From Kiloniella laminariae DSM 19542 (GTDB lineage: Bacteria; Pseudomonadota; Alphaproteobacteria; Kiloniellales; Kiloniellaceae), in assembly GCF_000374005.1 (NCBI RefSeq), contig NZ_KB893138.1, positions 1 through 64,000 of the forward strand: 64,000 nt of DNA. The letters are read 5' to 3'. A program made the position numbers and the translations under genes. Shown here piece by piece: positions 17,383 to 26,357 of this stretch. Numbering within the stretch: position 1 is the stretch's first letter; the number at the start of each line of letters is the position of its first letter. The notes beneath the pieces are model-generated. The model made no database searches and had not been told where the DNA came from. It was given only the letters and a program-made list of their open reading frames with translations.

Positions 17383-18162
17383 CTAATTCGTGACGGTGCG
17401 GGGTGTCTTGCGGGAAGGCGGGAAGTGATCGTGTTTTTCGTAAAGCTGTTCCAGGGTTCCATCGGCTTTGATCATCTGGAAACCTTTATCCAGGCGCTCT
17501 GCGATTTCCTGGGCGTCAGGACGGATCCTGCTGATGCCGGGGTGAATGTGTTCCAGATAGAGCGTTTCCAGATAATCAACTTCATTTGCCCTTTCAAGAT
17601 TTTGGGTTTCCAGCAGCTGGTACCCCATCAAGCGTCCGGTAAAGAGGATGTCAAAACGTTTTTCGATCAGCATTTTCATGCCATCAATCTCTTTGGGGTA
17701 GGGGTTTATTCTGATGTCGTCCCCGATCAGACCCTGCAGAATTTCGAAATAGCTGCTGCCTTTGAGCGACCCAAAGCTATAGTCATGTAAGTCTTTGAGC
17801 TGGCCCAGCTTGATGCCGCTGTCCTTGCGTACAAAAATGCCGATCTCGATCTCCCAGAAAGCCTGATTGGTATAGGCGATCCAGTTTTTGTTCTCGTTGA
17901 CATAAGTTGGGCAGGAAATTCCGTCAATTTCGCCCTTTTTGACCCCGGCGATCACCCGGTTCCAGGGCAGGATAAGGTGCTGGACCTGAAGGTCCACTCT
18001 TTCTCCCGACAGGGTGATGATTTCACTGAGAAGTCCTCTGTCTCCCCTGGCCTCGTCAATCAGTGGTCTCCAGCTGTTGCATGCCAGGACGAGGGGTTCC
18101 GCCTGAGCCGACAGGCTCAGCAGTATTGCCAGTATAAGAGAAGAGGCAAATCGCAGAATCAT
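17383..18162 (-). CDS. Orphan extracellular solute-binding protein family 3
   Basis: 259 residues with a signal peptide (cleavage near AQA-EPL). The mature part has the SBP_bac_3 layout: LVLACNSWRPL opening, PWNRVIAGVKKGEIDGI (the helix-strand that flags lobe 1), a hinge, and a second lobe with YSFGSLKGSSYFEIL. The final WKL-type catalytic or gating residues of enzymes are absent. No transport genes adjoin it, so it may feed a distant permease or a sensor. The pattern of PWxR in lobe 1 is shared with the solute-binding protein at 51406-52233, so the two may belong to one subfamily. Confidence 0.8.
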   Translation of the reverse strand: MILRFASSLILAILLSLSAQAEPLVLACNSWRPLIDEARGDRGLLSEIITLSGERVDLQVQHLILPWNRVIAGVKKGEIDGISCPTYVNENKNWIAYTNQAFWEIEIGIFVRKDSGIKLGQLKDLHDYSFGSLKGSSYFEILQGLIGDDIRINPYPKEIDGMKMLIEKRFDILFTGRLMGYQLLETQNLERANEVDYLETLYLEHIHPGISRIRPDAQEIAERLDKGFQMIKADGTLEQLYEKHDHFPPSRKTPRTVTN

Positions 18163-18620
18163 GGGAACTATTCAGGTTGATGATAAAAAACGCAGTTTAA
18201 CTATAGATCCATATTACTGAAAAAGAGATTAACAGCTACTGTTTTTGAGAAAAGTTCCCTAGATTTTGCGCGGTTTCTTACGGGGAAAATAAACTGCCCG
18301 AAGATTTTTGTCGGGGCGTAATGTCTGATATCCGCTTTGCCAGGAAGGGTGTTTTGAGAAAGGTGAGCGAATTTCGGCGTGTCGCAGTGCAGATAGGAAA
18401 TTCATGAACAATACTGACTGAGTTCCTCTGGCTGCTCTAATCTCTATAAGTTGTCTGTCTTAAATTGTTTCTGTAGATTTTATTTGCTATCACGCTTACG
18501 GGCAGTCGCTGATTGGTGACTTCTCCTTATGGTTCAGCTGTATCTTTTTCACAGATTATGTTCTGTGAACCAGTACATGCAGAAGAACTGATCTTATATC
18601 ATGCAGGGTCCGAAATTTTC
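18163..18620. other. Intergenic region between divergent genes
   Basis: About 450 bp with no supported gene. The first part is AT-rich and must hold the promoter of the leftward solute-binding protein. An in-frame extension of maf to 18513 is not maf-like. It marks the right border of the accessory stretch interrupting the conserved block. Confidence 0.4.
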
Positions 18621-19211
18621 ATGCAGCTTGTCACGCGCCACTCTTCTGCTCCTTTTGTTCTCGCTTCCGCTTCTCCCCGCCGTCAGGAACTCCTGTTGCA
18701 GATTGGAATCACACCAGATCTGGTCGATCCGGCTGATCTGGATGAAAGCCCCAAAAACCGGGAGCTGCCTGCTGACTATGCCAAGAGGATCTCGCAGGAG
18801 AAGGCGGCTGTTGTTGCTGCGCGCCAGGCGGGGGCTTTTGTTCTGGCTGCAGATACAGTTGTCGCTGTTGGTCGCCGGATTTTGCCAAAAGCAGAAAGTG
18901 AACAGGAAGCCCGTATGTGCCTGAATCTCCTGTCAGGGCGTCGTCACCGGGTGATGACCGGCCATGTTCTTGTGACGCCGGAAGGACTGGTTCGCCAGCG
19001 GCTGGTTCAAACAGCTGTGAGATTCAAACGCCTTCATGCCAGTGAAATCGAGGCCTATATTGACAGCGGTGACTGGCGGGGCAAAGCGGGGGGCTATGCC
19101 ATCCAGGGCGGAGCAGCGGCTTTTATCCCAGCGATTAACGGCTCCTATACCAATGTGGTCGGGCTGTCGTTACCGGAAGTGACCAGCCTTTTGGTCGGAA
19201 ACGGATTTTAG
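18621..19211 (+). CDS. maf: Maf family nucleotide pyrophosphatase
   Basis: Hydrolyses non-canonical or modified nucleoside triphosphates to monophosphates. ATG 18621 gives 196 residues, the family norm. The opening [20 protein letters not shown] carries the S-x-S-P-R-R signature. Further marks are the catalytic Asp in [19 protein letters not shown], and [28 protein letters not shown] at the C-terminus. Whether it is of YhdE (dTTP/UTP) or YceF type is not certain; the DESP and QG residues fit YhdE-type. It lies 45 bp before the RNase E/G gene, as in many Alphaproteobacteria. Confidence 0.95.
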   Translation: MQLVTRHSSAPFVLASASPRRQELLLQIGITPDLVDPADLDESPKNRELPADYAKRISQEKAAVVAARQAGAFVLAADTVVAVGRRILPKAESEQEARMCLNLLSGRRHRVMTGHVLVTPEGLVRQRLVQTAVRFKRLHASEIEAYIDSGDWRGKAGGYAIQGGAAAFIPAINGSYTNVVGLSLPEVTSLLVGNGF

Positions 19212-19256
19212 GCGGCCCAGGGCCGGGTTGCTACAGACTTAACCGGGAGAGCTCAT

Positions 19257-20489
19257 ATGTCTGCGCTGATCTGTATTGATTATCTGCCGGGACTGTTGCG
19301 GGCTGCCCGTCTGGAGGATGATCACCTTGAAGATATGCTCATTCTGCGCGATGACCGTCCGGTTTACGTTGGCAACCATTATGATGGGCGCTTGATCTCT
19401 CTTGATCGGGGGCTTGATGCTGCTTTTGTTGATATTGGCCTGGATCAACCGGGTTTCCTGCCAATGGGTGAGGTCGCCAGAAGTCTGAAAGCTGACAAGG
19501 GGCTTTCCGAAGGTGACTATCTCCGGGTGGAAGTGACTCGGGAGGGCGCGGATGGCAAGGGGGTACGCCTGCGCGCCCGGGGGGATGTGGCGCTTTCCGG
19601 GAAAAAGGTTTCTCTGGTGCAGGCCCGTGATCCTCTGGCTGACTGGCTGGGACGGCAAGGGACCTTACCCGAAGAAATTCTTGTGACTGATGCGGGGGTA
19701 CTCCGACATTTACGCAGGTTGCTGGCAGAGAATGAATCCGGATTTTCGCCAGAAGAGGTAGCGCGCTGCAATCATTGTTTGCAGGCAGACAAGCCGGATC
19801 TTTTCGAAACCATGGGGCTTGAGGAAGCGCTGGAAAATCTTTTGCAGGTCGATGTTCCGCTGCCTTCAGGTGGCAGTCTGATCATTGAACAGGGGCGCAG
19901 CCTGACCGCGATCGATGTCAATAAAGGCACCATGCAACATAACGGCGGTAGCGAGATATTGCATTTGTTGCTTTGCCAGGAAGCGTCAGTCGAAATCGCT
20001 CGACAGTTGCGATTGCGAAATATCGCCGGGCGTATTCTGGTTGACTTTCCCTATCTGAAGGCACCGGAGAGCCGAAAGAAACTCCAGGCTTGTCTCAAGG
20101 ATGCTTTGAAGCGCGACCCGGTCAGCCATAAACTTTTTCCGCTCTATCTTTCGGGCCTGCAGGAATTGACCCGGAAACGGGCAGGACGGTCGCTCCAGGA
20201 ACTGTTGCTGTGCCCTGTGGGGATTGGCGGGCTTGGTCATGAACCAGACGCCATGACTGTTGGTTATGCGGCTTTGCGTCGTCTGTGGTGTTCCTGTGCA
20301 TCGGGCGGGCAGAGAAGGGGCAGTGAGATCTCGGGAGCTAACACTGGCCCGGAATTGGGTGTCGCAGCAGATGTGGCTTTGGCTCTGGAGGAAAGTGCAG
20401 CACGCTTTTATGTTGAAGAACGTATTGGCCGGAAAATCAAAATAGAATCACGACCGGCAGAGGTTGAAGGCTTTACAGTTAACATCTGA
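19257..20489 (+). CDS. RNase E/G family endoribonuclease, short form
   Basis: 410 residues, RNase G-sized. The N-terminal S1-like part (about 35-110) contains LDAAFVDIGLDQPGFLP. Catalytic magnesium aspartates appear as D220 (TAIDVN) and D263 (ILVDF), 43 residues apart exactly as D303/D346 of E. coli RNase E. The zinc-link motif CPxC is degenerate: the chain reads CPVGIGGLG, keeping one cysteine only. Zn-bridged dimer-dimer contact may therefore be altered. The predicted role is rRNA or mRNA processing. The order maf, RNase E/G, yacG is conserved. A strong GGGAGAG ribosome site precedes ATG 19257. Confidence 0.9.
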   Translation: MSALICIDYLPGLLRAARLEDDHLEDMLILRDDRPVYVGNHYDGRLISLDRGLDAAFVDIGLDQPGFLPMGEVARSLKADKGLSEGDYLRVEVTREGADGKGVRLRARGDVALSGKKVSLVQARDPLADWLGRQGTLPEEILVTDAGVLRHLRRLLAENESGFSPEEVARCNHCLQADKPDLFETMGLEEALENLLQVDVPLPSGGSLIIEQGRSLTAIDVNKGTMQHNGGSEILHLLLCQEASVEIARQLRLRNIAGRILVDFPYLKAPESRKKLQACLKDALKRDPVSHKLFPLYLSGLQELTRKRAGRSLQELLLCPVGIGGLGHEPDAMTVGYAALRRLWCSCASGGQRRGSEISGANTGPELGVAADVALALEESAARFYVEERIGRKIKIESRPAEVEGFTVNI

Positions 20490-20543
20490 GCCCTGATAAA
20501 TATCCAGGAGTGAACCTGTTGAGAATAAACACCGAGAAGTAAT

Positions 20544-20729
20544 ATGTCTGATCCCGTATTGAAAAAAGCCCGCTGTCCGATTTGTAAGGGAGAATCTGCT
20601 GTTGAATATAAACCCTTTTGTTCCCGACGCTGTGCCGATGTCGATTTGAATCGATGGTTGAGCGAAAGCTATCGGATTCCAACTTCAGAACGGTCGGTTG
20701 ATTCGGCGGATGACGACGAAATCCTGTGA
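20544..20729 (+). CDS. yacG: DNA gyrase inhibitor YacG-type zinc protein
   Basis: 61 residues with one zinc finger: CPIC (C-x2-C) near the N-terminus and CSRRC (C-x3-C) about 14 residues later. The family motif PFCSRRCADVDLNRWLSESYRIP follows, written here as two parts: PFCSRRCADVDLNRWL and SESYRIP. The tail is acidic. In E. coli YacG binds GyrB and inhibits DNA binding by gyrase. It is the last gene of the maf-RNase E/G unit and lies upstream of tRNA-Phe. Confidence 0.94.
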   Translation: MSDPVLKKARCPICKGESAVEYKPFCSRRCADVDLNRWLSESYRIPTSERSVDSADDDEIL

Positions 20730-20866
20730 CTTTCCGGCTGCTTAAGGGGTTGAAATAAAGAAAAAACTGTTTTTTGTATTTTTCTTGATAATAGGACTGG
20801 ACAGGACCTTAATCATTTTCTATAAGCCCTTTCATCGGCGGCCAACAACAACGGTCAGCCCCCGGT

Positions 20867-20942
<76 letters not shown>

Positions 20943-21737
20943 TTTATTCTCCTTACATTTTAAGTTTGAGCTAGATGTTTCCTTTCCGGAAGTCCTGTGA
21001 AGATTTTCAGCTGTAATTCTACCGTTTTTCCGATCAAACTTTTCGGTCAATGTCCTTTGCGGACCAGGGTAGAGTGCAGAACTAGAGCCCTTCTATGTCG
21101 GTTGGCTATGTTGCTTTGTTTTCTGGAATCTCTTCTGAATCTCTCATGCTTTTTATTCCTTTGTTTTCGCATTTCCTTTAGGTTTTCCGGGTGAAAATTG
21201 CTTCGAAATTTTCTCGCGAAATCATGCTTGTCAAATCAGAAATGATCTTGCTGTTTGTCTGGTGACGGGGGGGGATTGTCAGGATGGACCAAGATCTGGC
21301 TGGATTGCTTCGGAGCCGAGCAGCCCGAGCTTAACAGCCGAAGCCCTGCAAGAAGTTAAAAAACGCTGTGCATCAGCTTCGCCACTGTGGGGAAGTGTTG
21401 ATCTTGGTTTTTTCTCGTGAGAATAAGCCTCAAGGCGCTGTTTTCTATGTCATTTTTTTGAGGTTGCGGCTGTTGATTCTGGGGCTGCAACTATAAATGG
21501 GTTTTGTGGTGTCGCTGGAAAACTATAAAATTGTGTAAAACTTTATCAGATAACGGTTTTCTTCTTGAGAATTCAGAGTGTTTGACGTACCTTCAGCGGC
21601 GAACAAATGTGTTTTTCGTGTTACAGCTGTGATTCTCGTTATTTCAAGATGAGGCGTGTCATGGTGTATCGGGGGAAATGCGACTGTGATTTTTTTGCAA
21701 CAGATGTGCCTTAATTGGTTGTGGTCCTATAGGATTG
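20943..21737. other. Long non-coding stretch before tolC
   Basis: About 800 bp with no supported gene. Features seen are a T-rich first half and a CTTCGG/CCGAAG inverted repeat near 21307-21342. A 16-codon open frame starts at 21284 behind GGGGGGATTGTCAGG and ends before the right arm of that repeat. The stretch is unusually long for this gene-dense window and may hold a small RNA, but none is recognisable. Confidence 0.4.
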
Positions 21738-21766
21738 TTGACAGTTAGAGGTGCAAGACGTAGAAA
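21738..21766 (+). promoter_or_regulatory. Candidate sigma-70 promoter of the tolC gene
   Basis: TTGACA (21738-21743), a 17-bp spacer and TAGAAA (21761-21766), about 95 bp before the chosen start. The -35 box is perfect, the -10 box only partial. Confidence 0.55.
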
Positions 21767-21860
21767 TATTGCAGTATTCTATTAGGTGGTTGTGAATAGT
21801 CATTTATTTGGACGTAGACACAGACGCTGTCACGAACAAGCATTCGGGGGAAAAGTACCA

Positions 21861-23240
21861 ATGCGCCAACTTGGTAAAACCTTGGTTTCGAACTTTAAAA
21901 CAGCACTGCTCGCCAGTGCTATTGTTCTGCCATCCGTATCAGCCGCACAGGCTGTAACACTTCAAGAAGCAATTACGCAGGCTCTCGCGACAAACCCGGA
22001 TATCGGTGTTGTTGCCCACAACCGTGAAGCGGTTGATGAGGAGCTTCGTCAGGCTCGTGGTCTCTACCTTCCGCAGATTGACCTTTCTGCTGGTGCGGGT
22101 ATTGAAAGCAATGACGATTCCACTTCCCGGGCCGGCGGCGGTACTGGTAAGCATGATGTGATCAACCCCACAGACGCTTCCATTACGCTCCAGCAGCGCA
22201 TTTTTGACGGCTTTGAAGCCGGCAGCACCGTTGATCGTGAAAAGGCGCGTGTCGAATCCGCAGCCAATCGCGTAAACGAAAACGCCGAATTCCTGACGCT
22301 GGATGCGATTGGTGCCTATCTTGAAGTTCTGCGCCAGCGTGAACTTGTTGCTCTGGCAACAGAGAACCTGCAGATCCACCTCGACATTGTTGCGAACCTG
22401 CAAGAGCGTCTTTCCGGTGGTGGCGGCAGCCGCGCTGATGTGTCCCAGGCTGAAGCTCGTTCTGCCCGGTCACGTAACACGCTGACCACATCCTACAATG
22501 ATCTCCGTGATGCAGAAGCCAACTATACCCGTATCGTTGGTCACTTCCCGGAAGAGCTGGACACACCTGAAGGTTTCTCTGCCCCGCTTCCTGCGGGTCT
22601 TGATGAAGCTGTGGACCTTGCTGTAAGCGACAACCCCACAATTCGTATTTTTGAAGCTGACGTGCGTACAGCAGAAGCTGAAGTAGGACTTTCCGAAGTG
22701 CCTTTCTATCCTTCTGTCAACCTGGAAGCTTCTACCGAACATCGTGATGAGTTCGACGCAACACCGGGCAGCTATGAGCAGAACAACTCTGTAATGCTTC
22801 GTCTGCGCTGGAACCTGTTCCGTGGCGGCATTGATCGTGCAGCCCGTCAGGAAGCTCTGGCCCGTCTTTCCGAAAGCAAAAACCAGCGTTACAGCTCTGT
22901 TGTCGATGCTCAACGTGAAATGCGCCAGTCCTGGTTTGCCCTGGATGCCTCACGCCAGTCCGTAACTGATCTTGCTTCTTCAGTTCAGTACAACACCGAA
23001 ACCCGCGATGCTTATCGTGAGCAGTTCGATGTTGCTCAGCGGACTTTGCTGGACGTTCTGGATGCTGAAAACGAACTCTTTACTTCTCGTGGACAGCTGA
23101 TTTCAGCTATGACAAACGAGCAGCTTGCTTCTTATCGTATCCTTGCTCTGAGTGGCCAGTTGATGGCGACACTTGGTGTTGATGCTCCAGAGCAGGCTAA
23201 TGTTGATCACAAATCCTGGGCAGAAGGCCTGATTGACTGA
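21861..23240 (+). CDS. tolC: TolC family outer membrane efflux protein
   Basis: Outer-membrane channel for type I secretion or drug efflux. ATG 21861 has the ribosome site GGGGGAAAAG and gives a 459-residue precursor with signal peptide (cleavage near AQA-VTL). The open frame from 21786 lacks these. The two-fold repeat of the OEP family is visible: TLQEAITQALATNPDI for repeat 1 and LDEAVDLAVSDNPTI for repeat 2, each followed by long coiled-coil helices. The conserved LRWNLFRGGID strand and FDVAQRTLLDVLDAENEL end motif are present. No membrane-fusion protein or ABC exporter is adjacent, so it may serve several systems. It is followed by a strong terminator. Confidence 0.93.
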   Translation: MRQLGKTLVSNFKTALLASAIVLPSVSAAQAVTLQEAITQALATNPDIGVVAHNREAVDEELRQARGLYLPQIDLSAGAGIESNDDSTSRAGGGTGKHDVINPTDASITLQQRIFDGFEAGSTVDREKARVESAANRVNENAEFLTLDAIGAYLEVLRQRELVALATENLQIHLDIVANLQERLSGGGGSRADVSQAEARSARSRNTLTTSYNDLRDAEANYTRIVGHFPEELDTPEGFSAPLPAGLDEAVDLAVSDNPTIRIFEADVRTAEAEVGLSEVPFYPSVNLEASTEHRDEFDATPGSYEQNNSVMLRLRWNLFRGGIDRAARQEALARLSESKNQRYSSVVDAQREMRQSWFALDASRQSVTDLASSVQYNTETRDAYREQFDVAQRTLLDVLDAENELFTSRGQLISAMTNEQLASYRILALSGQLMATLGVDAPEQANVDHKSWAEGLID

Positions 23241-23262
23241 TCAAGCTTCTGTATCTGATATG

Positions 23263-23290
23263 AAAAGGGCGCTTCGGCGCCCTTTTTTAT
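23263..23290 (+). terminator. Terminator after tolC
   Basis: Ten-base stem AAAAGGGCGC/GCGCCCTTTT with a TTCG tetraloop, followed by TTTATTTTG. Very strong. Confidence 0.95.
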
Positions 23291-23558
23291 TTTGTATTCG
23301 AAGTTGTTTTTTATTCAAAAACTACTTCAGGTTTTAATTTAAATAGGGAGTGGTTTTGTATTTTCTCTGATTCTGGTGGTGCGGATATTAGGTGGATAAA
23401 ACTATTTCATGCTACAATTACATGGTGTAATCTTGTATCAGGGAGGAAGTGGCAGTTATCTTTAGCTGTCTCTTTAGAAAATGCACTTGTTATTTGATTG
23501 GGATGTTGTATTTCTTAGTGCGAGATGTACAGCGTTTGGTCGCTAGAAGAGATGACGT
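23291..23558. other. AT-rich leader of the acidic-protein gene
   Basis: No gene. It contains the perfect inverted repeat ATTACA-TGG-TGTAAT (23417-23431), a possible operator about 130 bp before the next start. Confidence 0.4.
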
Positions 23559-23915
23559 ATGAAAACCGGTCTGGATTCTGAAATGGTTATAGAGGGAGTT
23601 GTTAATGATCCTCAGCTGCAAGATGCTGATGATTTCTTTTTCACGCCCTTTGAAGCTGTTTTTGATGACGAGGATGAGGTTGTGGCGCTTCATCTCGATG
23701 ACCTTCTGCCGGACGATTCCGGCGCTGTGGTTCTCTTTGCCGGTGAGGGGCAGCCTGTGTACCTGGAAACACTGGATATGGTTGTGCACAGCGGTATTTC
23801 CCACGAGCATGTCACGGCTTCCGGTGTGGATGTGACGGGCCTGCATGTTTATAATTTTGCCAGCGGCCTTACGCTTTATAGCGAGAGCGAAGTTATTATC
23901 CAGACGGAACGTTAA
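23559..23915 (+). CDS. Acidic protein of unknown function
   Basis: 118 residues, strongly acidic, with clusters such as DDFFFTPFEAVFDDEDE and LHLDDLLPDD. A C-terminal strand-rich part follows (HVTASGVDVTGLHVYNF, SGLTLYSESEVII). No signal peptide, lipobox or membrane helix is seen. I do not recognise a family with confidence. The position directly after tolC (with a terminator between) and the acidic, Gly/Asp-containing C-terminus could fit a protein related to type I secretion substrates, but that is speculation. The ribosome site is weak (AGAGATGACG), and codon pattern is the main argument that it is real. Confidence 0.55.
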   Translation: MKTGLDSEMVIEGVVNDPQLQDADDFFFTPFEAVFDDEDEVVALHLDDLLPDDSGAVVLFAGEGQPVYLETLDMVVHSGISHEHVTASGVDVTGLHVYNFASGLTLYSESEVIIQTER

Positions 23916-24044
23916 ATTCCTTTCTTTTGATTGGAAGCGGTCAAAAGAAAACGCGACAATCCAAACAGCTAAAACGCTTTTCCCGAGACGATTTGTTTAG
24001 CCGTCCAGAATTTTTTTGTGGGCCGCCATTGGCATTGCCTGGTA

Positions 24045-24740
24045 TCAGGTGTCTGCAGTACTTTCCTCAGGGAGAGAAACCTCTTCCTCGGGCTTTTGGG
24101 CAAGGGGCTTCCTGCTGATTGCCATGCGCGGTGTGCTGGCGACCCAGATCACCATATACTGCTTTTTGTGATTGTGGATGCTGGCCTTGACCAGCCGGGC
24201 CTGAGCGGTGATGACCTTGCCCGGGATCATTCTGATGATGCGGGCATCGAGATTGCGCAGCCGGGATTCCTGGAGATCCTTTACATTCTCCAGAAAGGGG
24301 CCTTTGCTGCGCAGCTGGAAGAGGCGGGTGATGTTCGCGCCTTCAATGCCGATATTGTTTTCCCCGAGCCAGTTGTAAAAAGCACTGTTGCAGGAAACGA
24401 TGGTCAGATCCTCGGACAGCAGTGCAGCCGGACTGGGGCTGGCATCAAGCAGGGAAAGAATGATGCTCTTGTTGGGGTCAATTTCGGCCCCGGCCAGTCG
24501 CCGTTCGCTGGAAATCATACAGAAAACCCGGAGAAACGAAGAAAAATTCGGCCCTTGATAAATCAATTCAAGCTTGCCGATAAATTTCCCGAGTTTAAGC
24601 CCGTGTTCAACAGCGGCCTGTTCCAGCGCGCGCCAGAAGACCGGCTCGAGCCGGATCGAGTAGCGCTTCTTGTTATATTGAACAACGCGGGCTCTGGGGG
24701 CCTGGTCGGCAAAGTTTACAGGGAGTATTGATCTGGGCAT
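24045..24740 (-). CDS. Ribbon-helix-helix (RHH_4) and PAS fusion protein
   Basis: 231 residues from ATG 24740 (MPRSILPVN). The frame is open to 24884, overlapping the upstream gene, which is less likely. Residues about 20-55 form an RHH_4-type DNA-binding domain (NKKRYSIRLEPVFWRALEQA then EHGLKLGKFIGKLE), followed by the usual NFSSFLRVFCM helix. From about residue 85 a PAS-like domain follows (SLLDASPSPAALLSEDLTIV, then NSAFYNWLG). RHH_4 proteins are normally about 80-100 residues, so the extra sensor-like part is unusual. The likely role is a transcription factor responding to a small molecule or redox state; the target is unknown. It lies 109 bp downstream of the 119-residue gene, same strand. 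Confidence 0.75.
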   Translation of the reverse strand: MPRSILPVNFADQAPRARVVQYNKKRYSIRLEPVFWRALEQAAVEHGLKLGKFIGKLELIYQGPNFSSFLRVFCMISSERRLAGAEIDPNKSIILSLLDASPSPAALLSEDLTIVSCNSAFYNWLGENNIGIEGANITRLFQLRSKGPFLENVKDLQESRLRNLDARIIRMIPGKVITAQARLVKASIHNHKKQYMVIWVASTPRMAISRKPLAQKPEEEVSLPEESTADT

Positions 24741-24849
24741 AATTTGTTCGGTCTTTGCAGGGGCTCCGGGGTTCTGGCTGTTGTCTTCGAGCTTTTGACT
24801 GTTCTCTGTACAAGTTCCTCTGATGTTCCTTTGTGAGGACTGTATGGGA

Positions 24850-25209
24850 TCAGGGCAGCAGAATCTCGTCATTGTCCCCGACAATGTTCCCCAGATCGGT
24901 AAGCTTGCTCCGGAGGGAGTAGCGTGTGGCCAGTTTGCGCTGGGCGGCTTTGGGAAGATCAGTCATCATTATCACGCGTTTGTCGATCAGCGTGGCAATC
25001 AGATCCTCAAGAACACGGATCATTTCCATGTCACTTTGAGCAAGTTCCTGCTGGATAACTTCGCTGTGTTCTTCTACCTGTTCTCCGACATTCTGGATGA
25101 ACTCTGCCACCTCGGGTGCATCAGCATCAATATATTCCCGGGCGCCTTCTTTCGTATCTTCAAACAGGCCGGTGATCATTCCGTCCGCAGATCGTGATAC
25201 ATATGGCAT
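24850..25209 (-). CDS. Small conserved protein ('tryptophan synthase beta-like' in databases), function unknown
   Basis: 119 residues from ATG 25209, chosen because AAGGAGATATC precedes it. It starts MPYVSRSADGMITGLF and has an acidic centre (DADAPEVAEFIQ). It ends in a helical part with RVLEDLIATLIDKRVIMMTDLP then AAQRKLATRYSLRSKL, here given in pieces. I recall short proteins with this MPYVSRDADGxI opening and LIxLLIxxxVIxxTDLPxAAQxKL end as misannotated 'tryptophan synthase subunit beta'; they lack any PLP-enzyme feature. It probably forms a transcription unit with the RHH-PAS gene downstream. Confidence 0.72.
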   Translation of the reverse strand: MPYVSRSADGMITGLFEDTKEGAREYIDADAPEVAEFIQNVGEQVEEHSEVIQQELAQSDMEMIRVLEDLIATLIDKRVIMMTDLPKAAQRKLATRYSLRSKLTDLGNIVGDNDEILLP

Positions 25210-25614
25210 GATATCTCCTTCGAGGCTGGCTTGCACAAGTCAGTTAGTGAGCCTGTTTACAATAAACTGCAACAGCAGCGGTGCTCACTTGCTGATTGTT
25301 ACAGCCCGTGGACACTTTAAAATCTACGGACAATTGGTTAATGAGAAGTAAGTTATACTTTTAAAGGTTGAATTTATAGCGATTTTTCTGGTCTCATCTA
25401 TTGTAGTCTCGAGGCTTGCGCAAGCGAAGGCGAAGAAATTGGCAGGGTAGTGGAATATGCCTGTCTTCTCATCGGGCCTGTCATGTTCGGGTCATATTTA
25501 ACAGGCAGGGTGGCTGCTGGAATTGTAAACAGAGTTGCCCTGGGAGCGATCGGGATTTTTTGCACTATCATTGCGTGCCTCGATAACAACACAGGTCTAA
25601 CAGGGGAGGATTAT

Positions 25615-26097
25615 ATGAAAAAAAAATATTACGGGTGTGCAGCACTCGGATTGGCGCTGACTTTGATTACAGGAGGGATGTCAGCGGCATCAGCAGGAGC
25701 CCTGACGAATGTCCGGGACGTGAAACTCAATGTATCCGGTTTGAATTATTACAGTGAGCAGTGTGGGCTGAGCCGGGAGGCTTTTGAACGCGCGCTTTTT
25801 GGGGCCTTTAGCGAAGGTGAGCTTCGTCTGACCCGTTCATCTGCCTATTGGTTACATACCAAGGTGACGACGATCATCTTCGACAAGGTCAATTGTGTTA
25901 GCAACGTAGAGGTCGTGCTTTATGCCAACACCCGTTATTTCAATCCGTCGACGGCGAGTGAGATGATTGGTCGGGTTGAAGTCTGGAGCAATGGTGGTCT
26001 GTATAGTTCGGAAGCTGAAACTCATCAGGTCCAGGTCAACAATGCCTTGCATAAAATGGGAACATCCCTGCGCGATGCCTGGAGAAAAGATCAGTAA
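25615..26097 (+). CDS. Secreted protein of unknown function
   Basis: 160 residues from ATG 25615 (MKKKYYGCAALGLAL), with the ribosome site AGGGGAGGA. The frame is open from 25450 but the earlier part has no start signal. The signal peptide is about residues 1-29 (cleavage near ASAGA-LTN). The mature domain has two cysteines (SEQCGLS and KVNCVSN) that could form a disulphide, and alternating strands. No family recognised. It is transcribed away from the small conserved protein gene at 25209. Confidence 0.65.
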   Translation: MKKKYYGCAALGLALTLITGGMSAASAGALTNVRDVKLNVSGLNYYSEQCGLSREAFERALFGAFSEGELRLTRSSAYWLHTKVTTIIFDKVNCVSNVEVVLYANTRYFNPSTASEMIGRVEVWSNGGLYSSEAETHQVQVNNALHKMGTSLRDAWRKDQ

Positions 26098-26357
26098 GAC
26101 TGAAAACTCCTGACTTATCCTCTAGGCAATGCAATCTGTTTTGCTTGTCCTGGAAGGAGGGTGGTCAGTGGCAAAGTTTGCATTTTTTTGGGGTAAAAGT
26201 TTACTGTTAATATCTGGGATAGGAATTTTGGTTTAATATAACAGGGATGTAACCCGTTGTGTTTCCACTGTGTCTTTGTTTGTCTTGATCATATTTCCAG
26301 ATGATATGGCGCTGTGTGGGCCAGGGTTACAGGACAATTCAATTTGAAAGGTAGTAT

